64,000 bases of DNA. Origin: Pseudomonadota bacterium. Its GTDB lineage: Bacteria; Pseudomonadota; Gammaproteobacteria; Thiotrichales; Thiotrichaceae. The translations under genes were made by a program, and so were the position numbers. The notes below the pieces were generated by a model. It did not search any database. It had not been told where the DNA came from and was given only the letters and a program-made list of their open reading frames with translations. Where the stretch lies: the NCBI GenBank assembly GCA_002747455.1, contig PDPG01000043.1, positions 50,026 to 114,025 on the forward strand. The letters are read 5' to 3'. Positions within the stretch are counted from its first letter, which is position 1, and each line of letters begins with the position of its first letter. Of the stretch, positions 28,083-36,413 are shown one piece after another.

Positions 28083-29939
28083 TTAGTCCAGTTCAAACTC
28101 TTGTGTCCAATCGCCCGATTCCTGCCATTTTGGCTGTTGTGTTTTATCAATCAGGAAATTTTCCAATACCAAAAAATCCATTTTAGTACGCATAAAACAG
28201 CGGTAAGCGTCTTCAGGTGTATTCACAATCGGCTCACCACGTACGTTAAATGAAGTATTTACCAATAGCGGACAATTTGTCTTTTTCTCAAAGGTATCTA
28301 ATAAACGATAAAAACGTGGGTTTGTTTCAGGATGTACCGTTTGCAAACGCGCAGAATAGTCCACATGCGTCACTGCTGGAATTTCAGAGCGAGGGATATT
28401 CAGTTTATCAATACCAAATAGTTGGCTTTCTGCCTCAGTCATGATCTTGCGCTTTTCTTCTTTCACTGGCGCGACAATGAGCATATAAGGACTAGGCCCT
28501 TCGTGCTCAAACCACTCAGAGACTTTGTTATGCTTGATGATTGGAGCAAATGGCCGGAATGATTCACGATACTTAATTTTCAGGTTCATGACCGACTGCA
28601 TTTTCTGGCTGCGAGCATCGCCAATAATGGAACGACAGCCCAATGCGCGCGGCCCAAACTCCATCCGCCCAGCAAACCAACCAATCACTTTCTCATTTTC
28701 CAAGCGACTCACCACTTCGGGGAATAGTGCATCCTCCGATAATTGTTGGTAGACAGCACCGACCGAGTCTAGATAAGTCGAGATTTCTTCGGCACTATAC
28801 TGAGGGCCGAGATAAGCACCTTTCATCGCATCGGCTAGATGTTGAGGCAGTGGCCGAGTCCGTGGCCTTTCATGGTACTCGTGATAAGCCGATAGTGCGG
28901 CACCGACGGCCCCACCCGCATCACCAGACGCTGGCTGAATCCAGATTGATCCAAATGGCCCTTCACGCAACAAACGTCCATTGGAAACACAGTTCAGTGC
29001 TACACCACCGGCCAGACACAAATTTTTCTGTCCGGTTTCTTGGTGCACCGTCCGCGCTAACCGTAAAACTATTTCTTCAGTCACCACCTGAATCGAACGA
29101 GCAATATCCATTTCGTGCTGTGTCAACGCTGTTTCCGGTTGCCGTGCTGGTGCACCGAACAAATCAGCAAAATGCTGGTTCGTCATCGTCAACCCTGTCG
29201 CATAATTGAAATAACGCATATTCAGACGGAAGGTTCCGTCATCTTTCAGGTGTAACAGGTTATCCAGAATCAAATTAACGTACTTTGGCTCTCCATACGG
29301 TGCCAATCCCATCAATTTATACTCACCGGAGTTAACCCGAAAGCCGGTGTAATAGGTAAATGCGGAATAAAGCAAACCCAGTGAATGCGGGAAATCAATT
29401 TCCCACTGGGGCGTCAGCTGATTGTCTTCCCCTAGCCAAACCGAGGTTGTTGCCCATTCACCCACACCATCTAGGCACATGACCGCTGCACTCTCATACG
29501 GGCTTGGGAAAAACGCTGATGCGGCATGGGATTGATGATGCTCAGTAAATAATAAAGAAGGTAAATCGACCTCGGGAATGTCTGCAAGGTTCGATAATGA
29601 TCGCCGCAGCGTTTTTTTCAAAAACAACTTTTCCTTAATCCATACCGGAATAGCCATCATAAACGAACCAAATCCTGCCGGTGCATAGGCTAAATAGGTT
29701 TCTAGTAAACGCTCAAATTTTAATAATGGCTTATCGTAAAATACGACATGCTCCAATTGTGCCAACTCAATCCCTGCCTCTTGTAAGCAGTATTCAATGG
29801 CTTTTTCTGGAAAGGCGGGGTCGTGCTTTTTACGACTGAAGCGCTCCTCCTGAGCCGCAGCAATAAGCTCGCCATCCTTAATCAGCGCAGCAGCACTATC
29901 ATGATAAAAAGCTGAAATTCCCAAAATATACTGCGGCAT
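28083..29939 (-). CDS. carbamoyltransferase (NodU/CmcH/SxtI family)
   Basis: ILGISAFYHDSAAALIKDGELIAAAQEERFSRKKHD; FGPRALGCRSIIGDAR; C-terminal LLVNTSFNVRGEPIVNTPEDAYRCF. Confidence 0.95.
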   Translation of the reverse strand: MPQYILGISAFYHDSAAALIKDGELIAAAQEERFSRKKHDPAFPEKAIEYCLQEAGIELAQLEHVVFYDKPLLKFERLLETYLAYAPAGFGSFMMAIPVWIKEKLFLKKTLRRSLSNLADIPEVDLPSLLFTEHHQSHAASAFFPSPYESAAVMCLDGVGEWATTSVWLGEDNQLTPQWEIDFPHSLGLLYSAFTYYTGFRVNSGEYKLMGLAPYGEPKYVNLILDNLLHLKDDGTFRLNMRYFNYATGLTMTNQHFADLFGAPARQPETALTQHEMDIARSIQVVTEEIVLRLARTVHQETGQKNLCLAGGVALNCVSNGRLLREGPFGSIWIQPASGDAGGAVGAALSAYHEYHERPRTRPLPQHLADAMKGAYLGPQYSAEEISTYLDSVGAVYQQLSEDALFPEVVSRLENEKVIGWFAGRMEFGPRALGCRSIIGDARSQKMQSVMNLKIKYRESFRPFAPIIKHNKVSEWFEHEGPSPYMLIVAPVKEEKRKIMTEAESQLFGIDKLNIPRSEIPAVTHVDYSARLQTVHPETNPRFYRLLDTFEKKTNCPLLVNTSFNVRGEPIVNTPEDAYRCFMRTKMDFLVLENFLIDKTQQPKWQESGDWTQEFELD

Positions 29940-30096
29940 AAGGCTTAACTCATAATCTTTATTAATTTTAATTGATGATATTAACCCACGATGTGTTTCA
30001 CTCTATGTTGAACACGATGGGGTTGCTTCGATAGTACTATTGCATCCGCCTGACTATGGCAGCGATGTAGGATGGGTGGGAGCGTTCTCTGGATAG

Positions 30097-30675
30097 GTGG
30101 GGGCGGATATCGGACTTGATGGTACGATAACCAAGGCAGCAACTGTCAGGTGTCGCTTAACATTTACATATAAGAGAGGAACGGCTGAGGCCGCCAATTA
30201 TCACTTGAATTTACAAAGCATACTGAAAGACAAGCACAAACTAATTGCGCTAATCATGGCGCCTTTTTTGGCCATTGGTGGTTATGGCTTAGCGGATTTG
30301 TATATGAATAGCCGTGAAGATAATAGTAAGTTTTACAAACTCGTTCCCAAGGGAGAGTGTAAACCTTTACAGGATTCTTGCTTAATTGAGGGGCGTGGCG
30401 TGACACTGAATGTTCGCTTTAATGATAAGCCAATGAGTGGCAAACCGTTGTCAGTGACGGTGACTTCAATGAACCAGATTCATGGGATTGGATTGTCCAT
30501 ATTGAGCAACGGGCAGGAAAGTACCGCTGTGGGTGCTGACCACGATAAAGCCAGAAAGATATGGACGACTTTCCCAATTCTTCCAGTTATAAACGATAAT
30601 GATCTGACATTGAGGTTGGCAGTTTCCGAGAAGACATGGACGCATCTGGGTGAAATTCCAATCAGTTTGCGTTGA
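30097..30675 (+). CDS. membrane-anchored hypothetical protein (start uncertain)
   Basis: Hydrophobic KLIALIMAPFLAIGGYGLADL then soluble domain; true start may be TTG 30205 or ATG 30256. Confidence 0.55.
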   Translation: MGADIGLDGTITKAATVRCRLTFTYKRGTAEAANYHLNLQSILKDKHKLIALIMAPFLAIGGYGLADLYMNSREDNSKFYKLVPKGECKPLQDSCLIEGRGVTLNVRFNDKPMSGKPLSVTVTSMNQIHGIGLSILSNGQESTAVGADHDKARKIWTTFPILPVINDNDLTLRLAVSEKTWTHLGEIPISLR

Positions 30676-30706
30676 AGCCCTTGCTTGATCTCAGAATGAC
30701 AAGCAC

Positions 30707-30738
30707 AAAAAAGCCCCAGTTGATCATGGGGCTTTTTT
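30707..30738. terminator. bidirectional terminator
   Basis: aaaaaagccccagttgatcatggggctttttt between convergent genes. Confidence 0.85.
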
Positions 30739-30757
30739 GGGTATGTGCTATTAGCAA

Positions 30758-31018
30758 TTAGGCAGAAGCCTGGATGCTCACATACTTACGATTCTTTGGG
30801 CCCTTTGTTTCAAAAACAACAACACCGTCTGTTTTTGCGAACAAAGTGTGGTCTTTACCACAGCCTACGTCAGTACCTGCATGGAAACGAGTACCACGTT
30901 GACGAACAATGATGCTTCCGGCTGTCACAGCTTGACCACCAAAACGCTTTACACCCAGACGCTTCGATACCGAATCACGTCCGTTGCGAGTACTACCCGC
31001 CGCTTTCTTATGTGCCAT
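30758..31018 (-). CDS. rpmA: 50S ribosomal protein L27
   Basis: [29 protein letters not shown]. Confidence 0.98.
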   Translation of the reverse strand: MAHKKAAGSTRNGRDSVSKRLGVKRFGGQAVTAGSIIVRQRGTRFHAGTDVGCGKDHTLFAKTDGVVVFETKGPKNRKYVSIQASA

Positions 31019-31062
31019 TATTAAATCCTCTTTAGCTTAAAGTAGAACCAAGCCCACTTTAA

Positions 31063-31374
31063 TTAAGCAGAGATCGCTGTGATCTCAACTTTTGTTAAAT
31101 ATTGACGATGACCAGTGCGTTTCTGGTGGTGCTTGCGGCGCTTGAATTTTACAATTTCAACTTTCTTGCCACGACCTTGCCCTGTTACTGTTGCAGTGAC
31201 CTTGCCGCCTTTAACATAAGGAGCACCGATCTGCACAGCGTCATCATTGCTAACCATAAGGACATTATCAAATTCGACGCTTGCGCCTTCTTCAACGTCC
31301 AACTTCTCAATATCCAGCACATCACCTTGTGATACGCGGTATTGTTTTCCACCAGTAGTAAAGATGGCGTACAT
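31063..31374 (-). CDS. rplU: 50S ribosomal protein L21
   Basis: [25 protein letters not shown]. Confidence 0.98.
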   Translation of the reverse strand: MYAIFTTGGKQYRVSQGDVLDIEKLDVEEGASVEFDNVLMVSNDDAVQIGAPYVKGGKVTATVTGQGRGKKVEIVKFKRRKHHQKRTGHRQYLTKVEITAISA

Positions 31375-31421
31375 GTTCTTGCTCCTAACTAAGCGATTAG
31401 AGTCTATCGAGAAACCGCGGG

Positions 31422-31450
31422 ATTATACTTTCTTCACCTATACCCGTCAA
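31422..31450 (-). promoter_or_regulatory. sigma70-type promoter for rplU-rpmA
   Basis: Reverse strand TTGACG-17 nt-TATAAT upstream of rplU. Confidence 0.7.
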
Positions 31451-31555
31451 TCACCCTCATTATTTTTATCGCTTTAATTGCACGCTTGACAGTCTGCAAC
31501 CATCTACCTAGCATTCGTCCTTTATAAAAGAGCGACACACGAGCTAGCCAAGGTT

Positions 31556-32524
31556 ATGGAATTTAAGGAAATTCAGGCATTAATCGCCAATGATATGGAC
31601 GCTGTTAATGCACTAATTCAAAAACGCTTGCAATCGGATGTCGTACTGATCAATCAGCTTAGCCACTATATTATTGGCAATGGTGGAAAACGTCTGCGTC
31701 CAATGCTGGCTTTGATGAGTGCCAGAGCCTGCGGTTACCGGGGACAACACCACATTGATATTGCGGCAATTGTGGAGTTTATCCATACCGCAACCTTGCT
31801 GCATGATGATGTCGTCGATGAATCGGATATGCGACGCGGTAAGGATACTGCCAATAACATTTGGGGCAATCAAGCAGCCGTCTTGGTCGGGGATTTTTTA
31901 TACTCTCGTGCGTTTGAAATGATGGTAGATATAGGCGAAATGCGTGTGATGCAGATATTATCACAAGCAACTAACATCATCGCAGAGGGCGAGGTGTTAC
32001 AGCTATTAAACTGCAACGACCCGGATACAACAGAAGCCCGCTATTTAGATGTGATTTATTCCAAAACAGCGAAGTTGTTCGAGTCTGCATCGCAGCTGGG
32101 GGCAATTCTGGCTGGACGATCTGAAGCTGAGGAAAGGGCGATGGCCGATTACGGTATGCACCTGGGAACAGCCTTCCAGGTGGTTGATGATATCTTGGAC
32201 TACAGCGCCTCAGCCGATGAAATGGGTAAAAATGTTGGGGATGATTTATCGGAAGGCAAGCCAACTCTGCCATTAATCATTGCTTTGCAACGTAGTAATG
32301 CCAAAGATGCCCAGATGATCCGTACTGCCATTGAGGGAGGTGGATTGGATCGCATTGATGAAATTCTCAACGTGATTGATAAAACCGGTGCGCTGGATTA
32401 TGCCTATCGTGTGGCAGAGAATGAAACTAAACTCGCTGTTGGGTGCCTATCACATTTACCAGAAACGCCAGAAAAAACAGCATTAACGGAGCTGGCTTGG
32501 TTCTCGGCCAGACGACACTATTAA
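31556..32524 (+). CDS. ispB: octaprenyl diphosphate synthase
   Basis: LLHDDVVDESDMRRG and VVDDILDYSA Asp-rich motifs; divergent from rplU. Confidence 0.95.
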   Translation: MEFKEIQALIANDMDAVNALIQKRLQSDVVLINQLSHYIIGNGGKRLRPMLALMSARACGYRGQHHIDIAAIVEFIHTATLLHDDVVDESDMRRGKDTANNIWGNQAAVLVGDFLYSRAFEMMVDIGEMRVMQILSQATNIIAEGEVLQLLNCNDPDTTEARYLDVIYSKTAKLFESASQLGAILAGRSEAEERAMADYGMHLGTAFQVVDDILDYSASADEMGKNVGDDLSEGKPTLPLIIALQRSNAKDAQMIRTAIEGGGLDRIDEILNVIDKTGALDYAYRVAENETKLAVGCLSHLPETPEKTALTELAWFSARRHY

Positions 32525-32583
32525 TAGTCCATGACACTATTCCCTGCGATGGAGTGCTGGGGCTGAATTTACGGAGGAATCAC

Positions 32584-33486
32584 ATGCCATTTAACGAATT
32601 TATAGCGTGGCTACGCGGCCTGTTTGGTGGCCGCATACCGCCCGAAATAGTGACCCCAACTCGCCCCACGGAGACGAGCCCTGAGCCAGAACCCTCTGCG
32701 GAGGATGACCCGGTTGCGCAACAACAGGATGCAACATCACCAATTGTTGAGCCTACAACGCCGGCGATACCGCCTTCACCCCGCATCATTGCGGTTGATA
32801 CTGATACCGATAAGGTTCCGCTCAATCAGGATGTTGTCTTCCAGGTTACTACCCGTCCATTTGCACAATATCAGGGTTGCACACTTGATCTGAGCAATAC
32901 GAGTGGTGCAGTGTTGGTAAAAGATATTGACTCAAATGGCTGCTTCACAATTCGCTTTACCAAAGCATCAAATACCGATAATGACACTCAAGCCATTCGG
33001 GTAAGCAATGCCGACAGTACAGTCGATAAGCGGGTAACTGTATCGCTAATGCGGTTATTCTGGAGCAACCACCCTGGCCGTAAAAATATCTGTGATGAAA
33101 CCCGGTTTGCCAACCAATGTGCAATCCGCATGGGAAGTGCACTGGAGCAATCGGGCATTAAAATTCCGCTTGATCGGCGTATTCTCAGACGCTGTACAAC
33201 CGAGTACCGAATTTATAAGCATCACAAAAATGGCCTGGTCAATGGCCATATTTTGGCCGCCCAGGAACTAGCAAACTGGATTAACACTCAAACATCATTG
33301 TTTGGAAGACGCAACATTGTTCACAGTAAAGAAGAAATACTGGGGCGTAGCGGTGTTATCTTTTTTAGAGACGGCTGGGGTACAACTGACCACATCGATG
33401 TATGGGATGGGGCGTCGTTAGTTGGTGGCTTCCCGTCATATTTTGATGCCGACTTTAAAGAGTTATGGTTCTGGGATATTTACTAG
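32584..33486 (+). CDS. T6SS amidase effector Tae4-like protein with Pro-rich linker and beta-rich central region
   Basis: NQCAIRMGSALEQSGI and GVIFFRDGWGTTDHIDVWDGASL match Tae4 Cys and His/Asp blocks; no signal peptide; RBS ggagg before ATG 32584. Confidence 0.75.
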   Translation: MPFNEFIAWLRGLFGGRIPPEIVTPTRPTETSPEPEPSAEDDPVAQQQDATSPIVEPTTPAIPPSPRIIAVDTDTDKVPLNQDVVFQVTTRPFAQYQGCTLDLSNTSGAVLVKDIDSNGCFTIRFTKASNTDNDTQAIRVSNADSTVDKRVTVSLMRLFWSNHPGRKNICDETRFANQCAIRMGSALEQSGIKIPLDRRILRRCTTEYRIYKHHKNGLVNGHILAAQELANWINTQTSLFGRRNIVHSKEEILGRSGVIFFRDGWGTTDHIDVWDGASLVGGFPSYFDADFKELWFWDIY

Positions 33487-33499
33487 GGAGTCAGTGGGC

Positions 33500-34180
33500 A
33501 TGATGCACCCAAAGTCAATGCTTCTCTCGGGCGTGACTGTTCTCGCTCTGCTCAGTCCACTTGTATCCGCTGAGCGTGCAGTGGATACGACAGAAGAAAC
33601 TTCTCCTCTACACCAATCCCTGACACTGGATAATCAGGGGGAGAATTGTGTGTTAAACATTATCGGTGACAACGGAGCCAGACAATCAATTACTTTACTG
33701 CTGGAAACACCCTGTTACTGGGTCAGTTCCGGAGAATCCAGCACGATGCAACAATATAGCTATCCTGAATTTGATGCCCAAACCACATTATTGGTTGCAG
33801 GTACTACACTTGACTGGACAGACGAGCAGAAAAAATACCAAAAACTACCCACGAACACCGCTTGTAGTCAGTATTTGCAAGGGATTGTCATCAACGAGGG
33901 TGGGGTTGCTGCCGTTAATGAGATAATGGAGGCTCCCCACTGTAAAACTTTAGTCGTTGACGAAAAGGTATTTAAACAAGCAGCATCTGTCGAAAAGCGT
34001 TATCAACAACTTCCCGTAGGCCACTTCAAAGAGAGCTCAAAGACTGGTAGCGTAATTACCAAAGAAGGTGTCGCCAGTACACCAATATCCGTATCAGATA
34101 ACACACACGATGAGCAAGAAAAATCCTTGCTGGATACCGTCCAACAGGCTATTAAACGCTTGTTTTCAGAGGATGACTAA
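33500..34180 (+). CDS. exported protein; candidate immunity partner of the upstream Tae4-like protein
   Basis: Signal peptide MMHPKSMLLSGVTVLALLSPLVSA; starts 13 nt after the effector stop, same strand. Confidence 0.55.
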   Translation: MMHPKSMLLSGVTVLALLSPLVSAERAVDTTEETSPLHQSLTLDNQGENCVLNIIGDNGARQSITLLLETPCYWVSSGESSTMQQYSYPEFDAQTTLLVAGTTLDWTDEQKKYQKLPTNTACSQYLQGIVINEGGVAAVNEIMEAPHCKTLVVDEKVFKQAASVEKRYQQLPVGHFKESSKTGSVITKEGVASTPISVSDNTHDEQEKSLLDTVQQAIKRLFSEDD

Positions 34181-34211
34181 CACCACACCGTAAACCCTAC
34201 CGCCATCGCTA

Positions 34212-34817
34212 CTAGCAAGAAGCGTAGTCCAGTACAAACCTCCAGCCACGCTCTCCGCGGTAGTCGCGCTTCATCAGATGGTCAAAAGAGTCCACACCGA
34301 CTTGTGATCGCAGCTTGTTATAAGTTTTTAGCTCCGTCATGCTATCAATCTCAAGCCTTACTCCTTTGCCACACTGAGACCATTTCGTACTAAAAGGCTC
34401 CCGCTGATTGATGATCTTGAAAGACTCACCCTGCCAAGTCTTGATAAACTGCTTCACAGAACCCCCAAAGCGATAATTACGAACAATTTTGGCACTCGAT
34501 TTTTTTGGTAAATCAACAAACCCGCGGAATCTGACCTGACGCAGGCGAACCCGTTTGTTGCTTGGCACATGAAGACTCATGGATAATCTACACCGTTTAA
34601 CCCTTTGACTAGGGACGCCACTAAATGACGTAAAAAAGCGATCAAACACTGCACTAATGGCTCGTTTATTAGGTGTCATACTGACCGACACAGACCCCCG
34701 CGGACACCCTGAGCCCGAGTAATATATATCCGATATCTTAATACTTGGATGCACAGCAGAAACCACTACAGGTATCAGTACACTGCACATTACCCCCCAC
34801 TTGAGTAAACGTTTCAA
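34212..34817 (-). CDS. DUF4360-like secreted protein
   Basis: Signal peptide; SGSGCPRGSVSVSMTPNKRAISAVFDRFFTSFSG...KRCRLSMSLHVPSNKRV. Confidence 0.65.
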   Translation of the reverse strand: MKRLLKWGVMCSVLIPVVVSAVHPSIKISDIYYSGSGCPRGSVSVSMTPNKRAISAVFDRFFTSFSGVPSQRVKRCRLSMSLHVPSNKRVRLRQVRFRGFVDLPKKSSAKIVRNYRFGGSVKQFIKTWQGESFKIINQREPFSTKWSQCGKGVRLEIDSMTELKTYNKLRSQVGVDSFDHLMKRDYRGERGWRFVLDYASC

Positions 34818-34865
34818 GCCCCACCCCTCTTTAAGTCTTTGAAACTCTGAAATACTTGTTAAAAG

Positions 34866-35189
34866 CTAGTCGTACTTCTTCCTGAACAGGTTCACATCAA
34901 ACTTTTTGATCCTGGAATCCAATATCTTCTTTTCTTTCACGCTAAGTGTTTTATCCTGATAGTAGCTTGAATATAGTTTACTCAAACTCTTCCACTCGCT
35001 CATCAGTAAATCCCGCTCCACTTTCGTTATTTTAGAGTCACTATGCGCTTCAATAATTGAAGATTTAAGCTTGTTGATACGAGCCAAGACCGGTTCACCC
35101 TTTGCTACAGCCACACCACACACTGCCGTTAACGACGCCGCAACCAAAATTATTTTTAATAATTTCTCTATACTCATTTTATAAGCCAT
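34866..35189 (-). CDS. small exported hypothetical protein
   Basis: Signal peptide (MSIEKLLKIILVAASLTAVCGVAVAKG) and charged helical C-terminus; start at 35189 or 35177. Confidence 0.55.
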   Translation of the reverse strand: MAYKMSIEKLLKIILVAASLTAVCGVAVAKGEPVLARINKLKSSIIEAHSDSKITKVERDLLMSEWKSLSKLYSSYYQDKTLSVKEKKILDSRIKKFDVNLFRKKYD

Positions 35190-35460
35190 CCTATGCTGTG
35201 GGCGAACGTCGCCAAAATACGGGAGGCCGCCCAAATTGCTTATGTGACATCACGCCACCGGTTTCACTCAGGCGCGCAAACTGACGCGAGCCACCCTGAG
35301 TCGGTAGAGACCAAAGCTTCTACTCACTGCACCCCCGAGTCCCTTTCTTGGAGCACAGCTGATTAGTCTTTTTAAGCCCTACTACATAAAAATGCGTAAA
35401 GCTACTAAAAAGAGGCTCAACTCTTTAAAAGTAATAATTTTATTGGCTCAATTTAACCAA

Positions 35461-36081
35461 CTAATCACAGACTACATAGTCTAAATGATAGTCAAACTGG
35501 GCACGTCCTTTAAAATCGAGCGAATCAATGGCGATTTCAGAGGTGTCAGCGTCTTCATCCGTGGAGACATACAACGAAGTATTGCTGCGAAGAATCACAT
35601 CCTTACCACACTCTGACAAGCGCCCACCCTCTTCTTCAAGTGCATCATTAATCAGAATGCTCTTGTTTTCGAACACACCATCCCAGCGGTCTGTCATAAC
35701 CGGACTATTGCCATCTGCAAAAAAGTATTCGCGCTTAAACTCAGCTACCGCTGCTTCGTCTGAGAGTGTCACATTTCCTCTAAAGTCTGCATCCAGTAGC
35801 ATGGCTCGGTAGCCAGCAGGAACATTCAGAGATATTGCCATATTACAAGTGACTCGACTCATACTGCTCCCCGTCCCCAAACCGGCTTCTGCACGATAAT
35901 TGGATAGCAGTAGAGTAATCACCTTACCATCCGCAGAGATCAGGTATTCGTCATCATCTCCCGGGCAACCTTCCCCTGAAAATGTGGCACTATTTATCGA
36001 TATATCTTCATATGGCCAGTCGTTAGAGCTGTGGCAAGCGACGAGGAGTAAACTAGCGATGAGAGGGGTAATGAGTTTCAT
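35461..36081 (-). CDS. DUF4360-like lipoprotein
   Basis: Lipobox LLLVACHSS; FSGEGCPGDDDEYLISADGKVITLLLSNYRAEAG...RVTCNMAISLNVPAGYRAMLLDADFRGNVTL. Confidence 0.6.
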   Translation of the reverse strand: MKLITPLIASLLLVACHSSNDWPYEDISINSATFSGEGCPGDDDEYLISADGKVITLLLSNYRAEAGLGTGSSMSRVTCNMAISLNVPAGYRAMLLDADFRGNVTLSDEAAVAEFKREYFFADGNSPVMTDRWDGVFENKSILINDALEEEGGRLSECGKDVILRSNTSLYVSTDEDADTSEIAIDSLDFKGRAQFDYHLDYVVCD

Positions 36082-36280
36082 AAAATGGGTCTCTTATCAA
36101 GGTAATACCACAGCAGAGTATGGCATTGGGTACAATAACAAAGCGTCACATCGGAGATTCAAAAGCCCTTATAGCCAGACCAATGGACGTCGCATTTTTC
36201 ACGTACAAAGAGACTTAAAAAAGCATGATAAGTTCTTATAGGTTAAAACTCTAAGCACAACAGTTTCTCTTTCATGGCTT

Positions 36281-36344
36281 TGTAACTCATTGATTTATAG
36301 TGCTAAAAAGTAGAGTTTTATAAACAAAAAATCAATAAGTTACA
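36281..36344. repeat. long inverted repeat upstream of the DUF4360-like gene
   Basis: tGTAACTcATTGATTt / aAATCAATaAGTTACa, 16-bp arms with one mismatch, about 32-nt spacer. Confidence 0.6.
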
Positions 36345-36413
36345 TCCAATTTGATTCTGATTGTGCGTATATATTTTGATCAATAGGCAAGCCAAGCGAT
36401 TGCTACACGAAGC

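Noticed and set aside
28643-29209. 188-aa plus-strand ORF opposite the carbamoyltransferase
   Set aside because: His/Ser/Arg-rich antisense shadow ORF with no recognisable motif
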